Assembly: GCA_002279765.1 (NCBI GenBank) | Contig: NCCR01000058.1 | Location: forward strand, 1-7,060 | Origin: Verrucomicrobia bacterium 12-59-8 | Lineage (GTDB): Bacteria; Verrucomicrobiota; Verrucomicrobiae; Verrucomicrobiales; Verrucomicrobiaceae | Reading direction: 5' to 3' | Length of the DNA stretch: 7,060 nucleotides | In this document: positions 1 through 7,060 of the stretch, in pieces | Layout: each line of letters begins with the position of its first letter | Numbering within the stretch: the stretch's first letter is position 1 | The notes under the pieces: generated by a model | Told to the model about the DNA's origin: nothing | Seen by the model: the letters and a program-made list of their open reading frames with translations, nothing else | Database searches by the model: none | Made by a program: the position numbers and the translations under genes

Positions 1-333
1 AATCTGACCACACCGCTGGAGCCTCCGGTTTACTGGAACGAGCAGAATGTGGTGCTCGTGGAGGGCGCGCTTTCGCCCATGTTCAGCACCGGCACGGTGG
101 CTGCCAGTACGGGGCCGGCCACGAGGAATCCCTTCCTGGCGCTCGGAGCGACGTTCTACCGTGTCATTTTTTATCCAAATGGATCTACCAGTCTGCGTGT
201 GCCGCAGCGCACGGCCTATCTCACTTTGGTTTCCAGTAAAGACTTCAAGCAGGATCTCACCACTCCACCTCCCAATTTCTACACGGTGCAGCTCGATCCC
301 GTCACCGGGCGCGGACATTCGTACCGTCCATGA
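1..333 (+). CDS. C-terminal part of a probable pilin-like Verru_Chthon cassette protein (partial at the 5' edge)
   Basis: The reading frame is open from the first base and ends at TGA 331-333, giving 110 visible residues; the real start lies outside the window. The segment has no transmembrane stretch, is rich in Thr, Pro, Ser and aromatic residues, and ends with NFYTVQLDPVTGRGHSYRP. A tail of this style (FYTVQ-DP-TG-...-Y-P) is what I recall from Verru_Chthon cassette protein D, a Verrucomicrobia-specific family with a prepilin-type N-terminus that sits in a four-gene cassette with other pilin-like proteins. If this is right, the missing N-terminus should carry a prepilin cleavage site and one hydrophobic helix, and the product would be exported or assembled at the cell surface. 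A GTG at 49 in this frame is not a credible start because the frame continues upstream. That it is coding is fairly sure; the family name is inference from the tail alone. Confidence 0.6.
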   Translation, partial: NLTTPLEPPVYWNEQNVVLVEGALSPMFSTGTVAASTGPATRNPFLALGATFYRVIFYPNGSTSLRVPQRTAYLTLVSSKDFKQDLTTPPPNFYTVQLDPVTGRGHSYRP

Positions 334-345
334 CGCGTGGTGGGA

Positions 346-390
346 GGCCGGGCTGCCGGAAGTGATTCGCCGTTTGCCCAGCGCCCGGCC
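346..390 (+). other. Stem-loop between the pilin-like gene and hemB
   Basis: GGCCGGGC (346-353) and GCCCGGCC (383-390) are perfect 8-base inverted arms around a 29-base loop. They lie in the 78-base gap after the stop at 333 and before hemB. No T-run follows, so this is not a classical intrinsic terminator. It could be a weak terminator, an mRNA end-protecting hairpin, or chance in GC-rich DNA. Confidence 0.3.
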
Positions 391-403
391 ATCAGCCTAT
401 ATT

Positions 404-408
404 GAGGG
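404..408 (+). promoter_or_regulatory. Shine-Dalgarno-like site of hemB
   Basis: GAGGG lies 3 bases before the ATG at 412. The spacing is short but it is the best ribosome-binding match at any start in the window, and it supports ATG 412 as the hemB start. Confidence 0.45.
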
Positions 409-411
409 CTG

Positions 412-1386
412 ATGAATCTCACCCACCGCCCCCGCCGTAACCGCCAGTCTCCCGCCATTCGCGATCTTGTGCGCGAGACGGAGCTGACGCCGGGCCATTT
501 GATCTATCCGCTCTTCCTTCAGGAAGGCGGTGCAAACACGCCCATTGAGTCGATGCCGGGCTGCACACGCTGGAGCATCGACGGTCTGGTGCAGGAGGCG
601 GGAGCTGCGCACGCGTTGGGCGTTCCAGCGGTGGTCTTGTTTCCGCGCATTCCCGATGAACTCAAAACCCGTGGGGCCGAGGCCTGCCATGCGGATGATG
701 GCCTCGTGCCACGTGCGATCCGTGCGCTGAAGCGCGCGCACCCGACGCTGACGGTGATCACCGATGTGGCGCTCGATCCCTACAACAGCGACGGCCACGA
801 CGGCCTCGTAACCGATGACGGCCGCATTTTGAATGATGAAACCGTCGCCGTGCTCTGCCAGCAGGCGCTCTGCCATGCGCGTGCCGGTGCAGACATCGTC
901 TCACCGAGCGACATGATGGACGGGCGCGTCGCCGCACTGCGCGCTGCGCTGGATGCAGCCGGATTTCAGGCCGTGTCGATCATGAGCTACACGGCCAAGT
1001 ATGCCAGCGCCTACTACGGCCCGTTTCGCGGTGCCCTGGACTCCGCACCGAAGGCCGGGGACAAGAAAACCTATCAGATGGACCCTGCCAATGCGCGGGA
1101 GGCCCTGCGTGAAGCCGCGCTGGATGAAGCCGAAGGCGCCGACATCCTCATGGTGAAGCCGGCAGGGCCATATCTCGACATCATTGCGAAGCTCCGCGCT
1201 GCCAGTGCGCTGCCCATCGCCGCGTATCAAGTCAGCGGCGAGTATTTGATGATCAAAGCCGGCGCTTCCGGTGGCTGGATCGACGAAACCAAGATTGTAC
1301 ACGAATCGCTCATCGGCATTCGCCGCGCCGGTGCGGACATGATTCTCACCTACTTCGCCAAGCAGTGGGCGGCAGCATGGCGGTAA
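412..1386 (+). CDS. hemB: Porphobilinogen synthase (delta-aminolevulinic acid dehydratase)
   Basis: The 324-residue product has the normal length for HemB, a cytosolic enzyme that condenses two 5-aminolevulinate molecules into porphobilinogen, the first shared pyrrole of haem, chlorophyll and cobalamin synthesis. The TIM-barrel signature is complete. The two Schiff-base lysines are Lys196 in MSYTAKYASAYYGPFR and Lys249 in ILMVKPAGPYLD. The metal-site loop at 118-131 reads DVALDPYNSDGHDG, with Ala120, Asp122 and Asp130 where zinc-type enzymes have three cysteines. This marks the Asp-rich, magnesium-responsive class typified by the Pseudomonas aeruginosa enzyme. The N-terminus (RPRRNRQSPAIRDLVRET) also matches the family start, and GAGGG precedes the ATG. 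The gene converges on cutA, 7 bases from stop to stop. Identity is very secure; the metal class is inferred from residues. Confidence 0.97.
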   Translation: MNLTHRPRRNRQSPAIRDLVRETELTPGHLIYPLFLQEGGANTPIESMPGCTRWSIDGLVQEAGAAHALGVPAVVLFPRIPDELKTRGAEACHADDGLVPRAIRALKRAHPTLTVITDVALDPYNSDGHDGLVTDDGRILNDETVAVLCQQALCHARAGADIVSPSDMMDGRVAALRAALDAAGFQAVSIMSYTAKYASAYYGPFRGALDSAPKAGDKKTYQMDPANAREALREAALDEAEGADILMVKPAGPYLDIIAKLRAASALPIAAYQVSGEYLMIKAGASGGWIDETKIVHESLIGIRRAGADMILTYFAKQWAAAWR

Positions 1387-1393
1387 GCAGCTG

Positions 1394-1711
1394 TCATGCC
1401 ACACTCATTCCCACCCAGCGCGCATACTCCGCAGTTACTTGCTCCGGCCTCAGTGCCACGATCTCCGGCACGTCGTAGGGGTGGAGTTCGAGGAGGCGCG
1501 ATTCGAAGCGCGGCCAAGCCTCAGGGGTGGTCTTGAAGATAGCCAGCACTTCGGCGGCGGTTTCGACTTTTCCCTCCCAGCGGTAGATGGATTCGACGGC
1601 GGGGATGAGATTCACGCAGGCGGCGAGTTGCGATTCTACCAGCACCGTGCCAGTCTCGCGGGCTTTCCCGAGATCCGGGAAGGTACAAAAGACGATCAGG
1701 AGGTCGTTCAT
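1394..1711 (-). CDS. cutA: Divalent-cation tolerance protein CutA
   Basis: The minus-strand product is 105 residues from the ATG whose complement lies at 1709-1711 to TGA at 1396-1394, the usual CutA1 size. It begins MNDLLIVFCTFPDLGKAR and carries the family core AACVNLIPAVESIYRWEGKV (31-50), then EVLAIFKTT (54-62) and the signature ELHPYDVPEIVAL (75-87). CutA1 proteins are very stable trimers with a ferredoxin-like fold. They were linked to copper and divalent-metal tolerance in E. coli, but their biochemical role is still uncertain. The frame stays open far upstream, opposite the kinase gene, but homology begins at this Met, so the longer version is rejected. No strong Shine-Dalgarno sequence precedes the start. 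Its promoter must lie within or antisense to the kinase coding region, because only 12 bases separate the two start codons. Confidence 0.95.
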   Translation of the reverse strand: MNDLLIVFCTFPDLGKARETGTVLVESQLAACVNLIPAVESIYRWEGKVETAAEVLAIFKTTPEAWPRFESRLLELHPYDVPEIVALRPEQVTAEYARWVGMSVA

Positions 1712-1727
1712 GACCGCCAGCCTATGA
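1698..1727 (+). promoter_or_regulatory. Possible translational-coupling mini-ORF ahead of the histidine kinase
   Basis: AGGAGG (1698-1703) is followed after 6 bases by ATG 1710, which opens a five-codon frame (MTASL) ending at TGA 1725-1727. That stop overlaps the kinase ATG at 1724 as ATGA. The kinase start itself has AGGAGG 20 bases away, too far for direct use, so ribosomes could load on the mini-ORF and restart. The AGGAGG also encodes, on the other strand, Leu4-Leu5 of CutA, so it may be coincidence. Confidence 0.3.
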
Positions 1728-2887
1728 GATCTGCCTTCATTGACAAGCTTATCAAACGCATGGACCGCCTCGAACCGGGCGAGGTCCAGGGCATTGTGAT
1801 GGAGCTGGTGCGCGAGAAAAAATTTCAGGAGAAAGTGTTCGAGGCGCTGCAGGAGGGGGTGATCCTGCTGGATACGGAGGGCAAGGTCAGCTACGTGAAC
1901 CGTGCGGCCTGCATCTTCTTCGGTCTGGAGCTGGACCAGGTGCTGGGCCAGCGCCTCGCGCAGGGCGTGCGCGGCCTCGACTGGAACGAATTGCTCAAGC
2001 CTGGCACTGTGGTCAGCCGTGACCTGGAGGTGTTTTACCCCGAGAACCGCTACCTCAATTTTTACATCACCAGCATCGACGACGACACGCCGCTGGGCTT
2101 TGTGATGCTTATCCGCGATGTCACCGAGACCCGCAAGCGCACGGAGGAGCAGCTCGAAAGCGAGCGCCTCAATGCCTTCACGCTGCTCGCCGCCGGCGTG
2201 GCGCATGAACTTGGCAATCCGCTCAATTCCTTGACGATCCACCTGCAGCTCCTCGAACGGCGGCTCAAGAAGATGGGGGCGAAGGGAGCCAGCCTACGCG
2301 AGCACCTGGATGTGGCGACCGGAGAGATCAAGCGGCTCGATTTCATCATCGGACAGTTCCTTGCCGCCATCCGGCCTACGAAGCCTCAGCTCCAGCGTGT
2401 GCAGTTGCGCGAGCTGCTGGATGAATGCGTCCGTTTCCTCCAGCCCGAGATCGAAGCCTCGAAGGTGAAGCTCAAGCTTGAGCTGCGCTCTGACCTGCCC
2501 GCCATGCCGCTGGATCCCGGCCAAATGAAGCAGGCGGTTTACAATCTCATCCGCAACGCCTGTCAGGCCATGCCGAATGGCGGCACCCTGACGATCAACG
2601 GCACCTTCACCGACTTCGAGATACGCCTGAGCTTTGAAGACACGGGGAAGGGGATCAATGCCGAGCAGATGGGCAAGCTCTTCCAGCCCTTCACCACCAC
2701 CCGCACCACTGGCACAGGCCTGGGACTGCTCATTGTCCGCCGCATCATCCGTGAGCACGGCGGGGAGATCGACATCGAAAGCCGCGAGGGGCAGGGCACG
2801 CGGGTAAGCCTGTGGCTGCCGCTGGTGGAAAAAAGCATGCGGATGCTGGAAGCAGGTGGTGACACGGCGGCGAAATCTGACCGGTAA
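1724..2887 (+). CDS. Soluble PAS-domain sensor histidine kinase, NtrB-like
   Basis: The 387-residue product is a complete two-component sensor kinase. A short helical N-terminus (1-38) leads to a PAS domain at about 39-135 (ALQEGVILLDTEGKVSYVNR), then the HisKA dimerisation helix with H-box LLAAGVAHELGNPLNSL, phospho-acceptor His161. The HATPase domain carries the N-box YNLIRNACQAMPNGG (273-287), the G1 box EDTGKGI (305-311), the F-region FQPFTTTRTTG and the G2 box GTGLGL (330-335). No transmembrane segment or signal peptide is visible, so it should sense a cytosolic cue through PAS. The AHELGNPL H-box and domain order resemble NtrB/AtoS-type kinases, which usually pair with sigma-54 response regulators. 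No regulator gene lies next to it here. The frame is open back to 1439, opposite cutA, but family-like sequence begins around ATG 1724; ATG 1760 is an alternative start. Its ligand cannot be told from the sequence. Confidence 0.93.
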   Translation: MRSAFIDKLIKRMDRLEPGEVQGIVMELVREKKFQEKVFEALQEGVILLDTEGKVSYVNRAACIFFGLELDQVLGQRLAQGVRGLDWNELLKPGTVVSRDLEVFYPENRYLNFYITSIDDDTPLGFVMLIRDVTETRKRTEEQLESERLNAFTLLAAGVAHELGNPLNSLTIHLQLLERRLKKMGAKGASLREHLDVATGEIKRLDFIIGQFLAAIRPTKPQLQRVQLRELLDECVRFLQPEIEASKVKLKLELRSDLPAMPLDPGQMKQAVYNLIRNACQAMPNGGTLTINGTFTDFEIRLSFEDTGKGINAEQMGKLFQPFTTTRTTGTGLGLLIVRRIIREHGGEIDIESREGQGTRVSLWLPLVEKSMRMLEAGGDTAAKSDR

Positions 2888-2924
2888 CCGTCCGCCTGCC
2901 TGCCTGTCATCAATGCGGATGGCC

Positions 2925-2962
2925 TTTCTACTATCAATATTACACTAAAGATTGTATTTATT
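2925..2962 (+). promoter_or_regulatory. AT-rich block, likely promoter region of the SWIB gene
   Basis: This stretch, including CTATCAATATTACACTAAAG, is strikingly AT-rich against GC-rich flanks and lies about 70-105 bases upstream of the SWIB start. That is where a promoter would be expected. TACACT (2941-2946) matches four of six -10 bases, but no good -35 element is properly spaced from it, so I do not assign exact boxes. Confidence 0.4.
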
Positions 2963-2963
2963 G

Positions 2964-2992
2964 CCTCGGATCAATCCGATGCATCACCGAGG
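2964..2992 (+). other. Two overlapping dyads in the SWIB leader
   Basis: TCGGAT (2966-2971) pairs with ATCCGA (2974-2979) across 2 bases. CCTCGG (2964-2969) pairs with CCGAGG (2987-2992). The arms share bases, so as RNA the two hairpins exclude each other; as DNA either could be a protein-binding site. The short arms make chance a real possibility. Confidence 0.3.
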
Positions 2993-3002
2993 TTGACCGT
3001 GG

Positions 3003-3016
3003 GGCAGAATTCTGCC
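3003..3016 (+). promoter_or_regulatory. Perfect 14-bp palindrome just upstream of the SWIB start
   Basis: GGCAGAATTCTGCC is a perfect uninterrupted 14-base palindrome that ends 13 bases before ATG 3030. With no central spacer it suits a dimeric DNA-binding protein better than an RNA hairpin. It could be an operator, but only one copy is seen in the window. Confidence 0.35.
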
Positions 3017-3029
3017 AGCATTTACCTCC

Positions 3030-3311
3030 ATGTCTGACTCTACTAATCCGAAACCCGCCCGCAAACTGAACCCAGCCCTGAGCAAACCCGTCCAGCCGGA
3101 TGAGATTCTCGCCAAGGTGATCGGCTCCACTCCTCTCTCCCGTGGAGAAATGACCAAGAAACTGTGGGAATACATCAAGAAGAACGGTCTGCAGGATCAG
3201 GCCAAAAAGACCAACATCAATGCTGATGAGGCGCTGAAGGCCGTCTTTGGCGGCAAGAGCCAAGTGACCATGTTTGAGATGACGAAGCTCGTCTCTGCCC
3301 ACGTCAAGTAA
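3030..3311 (+). CDS. SWIB/MDM2-domain protein
   Basis: The 93-residue product is almost entirely one SWIB domain. A basic, Pro-rich N-terminus (1-16) is followed by ALSKPVQPDEILAKVIGSTP, LSRGEMTKKLWEYIKKNGLQD (36-56), then INADEALKAVFGGKSQVTMF (63-82) and EMTKLVSAHVK at the C-terminus. These are the hallmark blocks of bacterial SWIB proteins known from Chlamydiae and Verrucomicrobia. In eukaryotes the fold is part of SWI/SNF complexes and MDM2. In chlamydiae it has been proposed to act in chromatin or DNA topology, partly as a fusion to topoisomerase I; the function of the free-standing form is not settled. It is probably cytosolic and nucleoid- or protein-binding. No Shine-Dalgarno sequence precedes the ATG; the bases before it read ACCTCC. 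A strong terminator downstream makes it a likely single-gene transcript. Confidence 0.93.
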   Translation: MSDSTNPKPARKLNPALSKPVQPDEILAKVIGSTPLSRGEMTKKLWEYIKKNGLQDQAKKTNINADEALKAVFGGKSQVTMFEMTKLVSAHVK

Positions 3312-3371
3312 GCTCGGCATCCGCAGGTTCCCTGAGTTTCGGGGAAATTTCTGCGAAATGCGCCCATTCCA

Positions 3372-3404
3372 AAAACCCGCAGATCAAGCCGATCTGCGGG
3401 TTTT
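3372..3404 (+). terminator. Intrinsic terminator after the SWIB gene
   Basis: AAAACCCGCAGATC (3372-3385) and GATCTGCGGGTTTT (3391-3404) form a perfect 14-base stem around loop AAGCC. The stem has a GC-rich core and ends in a T-tract. It starts 60 bases after the SWIB stop and separates that gene from kdsB. The A-tract on the left would also give a T-tract on the other strand, but no minus-strand gene needs it. Confidence 0.93.
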
Positions 3405-3436
3405 CTGCGTCTGGGGGAAAGATCCCAGCTTTGAGG

Positions 3437-3465
3437 ATGGCAGGCCATGGTCCGAAGGCCGCCAT
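3437..3465 (+). other. Bulged stem-loop in the kdsB leader
   Basis: ATGGC-A-GGCC (3437-3446) pairs with GGCCGCCAT (3457-3465): nine base pairs with one bulged A around a 10-base loop. It lies between the terminator and the kdsB start, about 76 bases before TTG 3542. No T-run follows. Any regulatory role is speculative, and I could not identify a promoter in 3405-3541. Confidence 0.3.
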
Positions 3466-3541
3466 ATGAGCATTCAAATCTCCCTTGCATCGCCCGCTCT
3501 TCCGCGTCATCTCAGGGGAACCTGCTCGTCACCACCACACC

Positions 3542-5952
<2,411 letters not shown>

Positions 5953-6147
5953 GGCCTTGTGAAGGACGAACGGCAGACGAAGGCGAATTGTCCTCGTTCT
6001 CGATCATGGCGCGCCCGCCAGGAAATGCGGGTCCGAGCGGCGCGTACGTCTCAACGGCCCTATCCGCCACTCCCGAATTGCCCCAAAGCGTGAATTGACC
6101 AACACGCAGTATGTCTTGTAGTCTGTCGGTGAAACCATTCTCAAACC
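5953..6147. other. Intergenic region between pyrG and the Bax-inhibitor-like gene
   Basis: This 195-base gap has no convincing small gene. Weak dyads are present (CCCGC 6014-6018 with GCGGG 6027-6031; CGCGCC 6010-6015 with GGCGCG 6039-6044), but none has a T-run, so no clear pyrG terminator can be called. The 3' half probably holds the promoter of the next gene. Confidence 0.5.
6095..6122 (+). promoter_or_regulatory. Candidate sigma-70 promoter of the Bax-inhibitor-like gene
   Basis: TTGACC (6095-6100) matches five of six -35 consensus bases. After 16 bases, TGTAGT (6117-6122) matches four of six -10 bases. Transcription would begin around 6129, leaving a leader of about 20 bases before ATG 6148. 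The -35 is good, the -10 is poor. Confidence 0.35.
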
Positions 6148-6894
6148 ATGCGCTCTTCCAATCCCACCCTTAGCGACCATGTCTTTGACCGTTCACGCAC
6201 CGGCAACCCTGCCGATGGTGTCATGACGCTCAACGGTACCGTGCTCAAAACGGCCATCCTCACCCTGCTGCTGGTCACCTCCGCCAGCTTTAGCTGGAAG
6301 CTCATCGTGGGAGGCAGTCCTCCAGCATGGATTGGCTCCGCGCTCACCTTCGGCTGGATCGTCCCCTTGGTCCTTGGGCTGATCATTTCATTCAAGCCCC
6401 GGACGGCACCCGCGCTCGCGCCGGTTTACGCGCTGTGCAATGGCTTCTTCGTCGGCATCATCTCCGCCATGTATGAGAGCGCGTTTGGCGGCATTGTCCT
6501 CACTGCCGTCCTGCTGACCTGCGGCATCCTCTTTGCCCTGCTCGCCGCCTACACGACTGGCATGATCAAGCCGACTGAGAATTTCAAACTGGGCATCTTT
6601 GCCGCCACGGGGGGCATTGCGATCTTTTACCTCGCCACCATGGTGCTGGGCATGTTTGGCATCCAGATTCCCGGTTTGTTTGGCAACGGCTGGGTGGGCA
6701 TTGCGTTTTCAGGCTTCGTGGTTGTCATCGCCGCGTTGAATCTTGTGCTCGATTTTGACTTCATTGAAAACGGCTGCGCTGCCGGTGCGCCAAAGCACAT
6801 GGAATGGTATGCCGCCTTCGGTCTGCTGGTTACCCTGGTCTGGCTCTATCTCGAAATTTTGCGCCTGCTGAGCAAACTGCGCAGCCGCGATTGA
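6148..6894 (+). CDS. Bax inhibitor-1/YccA-family integral membrane protein
   Basis: The 248-residue product is a polytopic inner-membrane protein. A short cytosolic N-terminus with the NPTLSDHVF-type motif is followed by about seven hydrophobic segments, near residues 31-52, 62-82, 89-110, 114-138, 147-170, 181-203 and 219-240. The hallmark LVLDFDFIENG (199-209) carries Asp202 and Asp204 in the region where the pH-sensing aspartate pair of the characterised family member BsYetJ sits. The C-terminal PKHMEWYAAFGLLVTLVWLY is typical of the bacterial BaxI_1 branch. BsYetJ is a pH-dependent calcium leak channel; a similar ion-leak or stress role here is inference. ATG 6148 fits the family start although no Shine-Dalgarno sequence precedes it. 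It has its own candidate promoter and is followed 39 bases later by an exported-protein gene. Family assignment is firm, function is not. Confidence 0.93.
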   Translation: MRSSNPTLSDHVFDRSRTGNPADGVMTLNGTVLKTAILTLLLVTSASFSWKLIVGGSPPAWIGSALTFGWIVPLVLGLIISFKPRTAPALAPVYALCNGFFVGIISAMYESAFGGIVLTAVLLTCGILFALLAAYTTGMIKPTENFKLGIFAATGGIAIFYLATMVLGMFGIQIPGLFGNGWVGIAFSGFVVVIAALNLVLDFDFIENGCAAGAPKHMEWYAAFGLLVTLVWLYLEILRLLSKLRSRD

Positions 6895-6933
6895 ACAACC
6901 TTTTGGCTGACGAACTCCAACCTGTTCCACTCC

Positions 6934-7060
6934 ATGAAAACCACTCTCTTGTTCAGCTTCCTGCTTGCCAGTGCCACACTGAGCCACGCCAATCCCGAAA
7001 TCGCCACGATCATTGATCAGGAATACGGGGCCGCGACCTCCGAAGGCGTGGTGCTGCTGC
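6934..7060 (+). CDS. N-terminal part of an exported protein of unknown function (partial at the 3' edge)
   Basis: An open frame begins at ATG 6934 and runs off the window with 42 codons visible. The first 19 residues, MKTTLLFSFLLASATLSHA, form a clear Sec signal peptide: a basic Lys2, a hydrophobic core, and a Ser-His-Ala end that suits signal peptidase I, with the mature protein starting at Asn20. There is no lipobox cysteine. The visible mature part, NPEIATIIDQEYGAATSEGV, is not one I recognise. The protein is predicted to be periplasmic, outer-membrane or secreted. The 39-base gap after the Bax-inhibitor-like gene has no terminator, so the two may share a transcript. No Shine-Dalgarno sequence is visible before the start. 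Confidence 0.75.
   Translation, partial: MKTTLLFSFLLASATLSHANPEIATIIDQEYGAATSEGVVLL

Noticed and set aside
47..412. A 121-codon frame whose TGA overlaps the hemB ATG (TGATG)
   Set aside because: The product is Arg/Ser/Pro-rich, typical of an out-of-frame shadow, and overlaps the better frame ending at 333. The stop-start overlap appears accidental.
397..876. A 159-codon minus-strand frame inside hemB
   Set aside because: It is antisense to conserved HemB sequence and has no recognisable motif.
1439..1723. Upstream extension of the kinase frame (95 codons)
   Set aside because: It is antisense to most of cutA, gives unlike sequence and would create an implausible N-terminal domain; ATG 1724 fits better.
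1712..2242. Upstream extension of the cutA frame (about 177 extra codons on the minus strand)
   Set aside because: It is antisense to the PAS and HisKA region of the kinase and contains no CutA homology; CutA proteins are about 105 residues and begin at the Met at 1711.
2894..2906. Short tandem GCCT repeat (three units) after the kinase gene
   Set aside because: It is too short to be meaningful in GC-rich DNA.
2891..2919. Possible terminator of the kinase gene (TCCGC with GCGGA)
   Set aside because: Only five base pairs with a 19-base loop, and no proper T-tract.
6008..6044. GC-rich dyads downstream of pyrG as a terminator
   Set aside because: The arms are short, compete with each other and have no following T-run.

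Overview
The window looks like a chromosomal stretch from a GC-rich Gram-negative bacterium of the Planctomycetes-Verrucomicrobia-Chlamydiae group, most likely a member of the Verrucomicrobiaceae (Prosthecobacter or Verrucomicrobium type). This is inferred from three things: a stand-alone SWIB-domain protein of the chlamydial/verrucomicrobial kind, a kdsB-pyrG pair as known in Chlamydia, and a 5' partial protein whose C-terminus resembles the Verru_Chthon cassette pilin-like proteins. CMP-Kdo synthesis implies a lipopolysaccharide-bearing outer membrane.

Layout: (1) 1-333, the C-terminal end of a probable pilin-like secreted protein. (2) 412-1386, hemB (porphobilinogen synthase, Asp-type metal site). 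It converges with cutA (1394-1711, minus strand), with 7 nt between the stop codons. (3) 1724-2887, a soluble PAS/NtrB-type histidine kinase divergent from cutA, with 12 nt between the two start codons. (4) 3030-3311, a small SWIB/MDM2-domain protein, preceded by an AT-rich leader with several dyads and followed by a textbook intrinsic terminator at 3372-3404. (5) 3542-4297 kdsB and 4333-5952 pyrG, probably co-transcribed. (6) 6148-6894, a Bax inhibitor-1/YccA-family membrane protein, then 6934 to the window edge, the start of an exported protein with a signal peptide.

The clearest functional link is kdsB with pyrG. PyrG makes CTP from UTP and glutamine, and KdsB uses CTP to activate Kdo for lipid A/LPS core assembly. 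HemB feeds tetrapyrrole synthesis. The other neighbours have no obvious shared pathway.

The region is largely ordinary housekeeping DNA. I see no mobile element, CRISPR array, tRNA or rRNA, and no convincing new multi-gene system. The points most worth a second look are the head-to-head cutA/kinase junction with a possible coupled mini-ORF, the structured leader of the SWIB gene, and the lack of Shine-Dalgarno sequences at most starts. No gene-free stretch exceeds 300 bases; the longest is 5953-6147.
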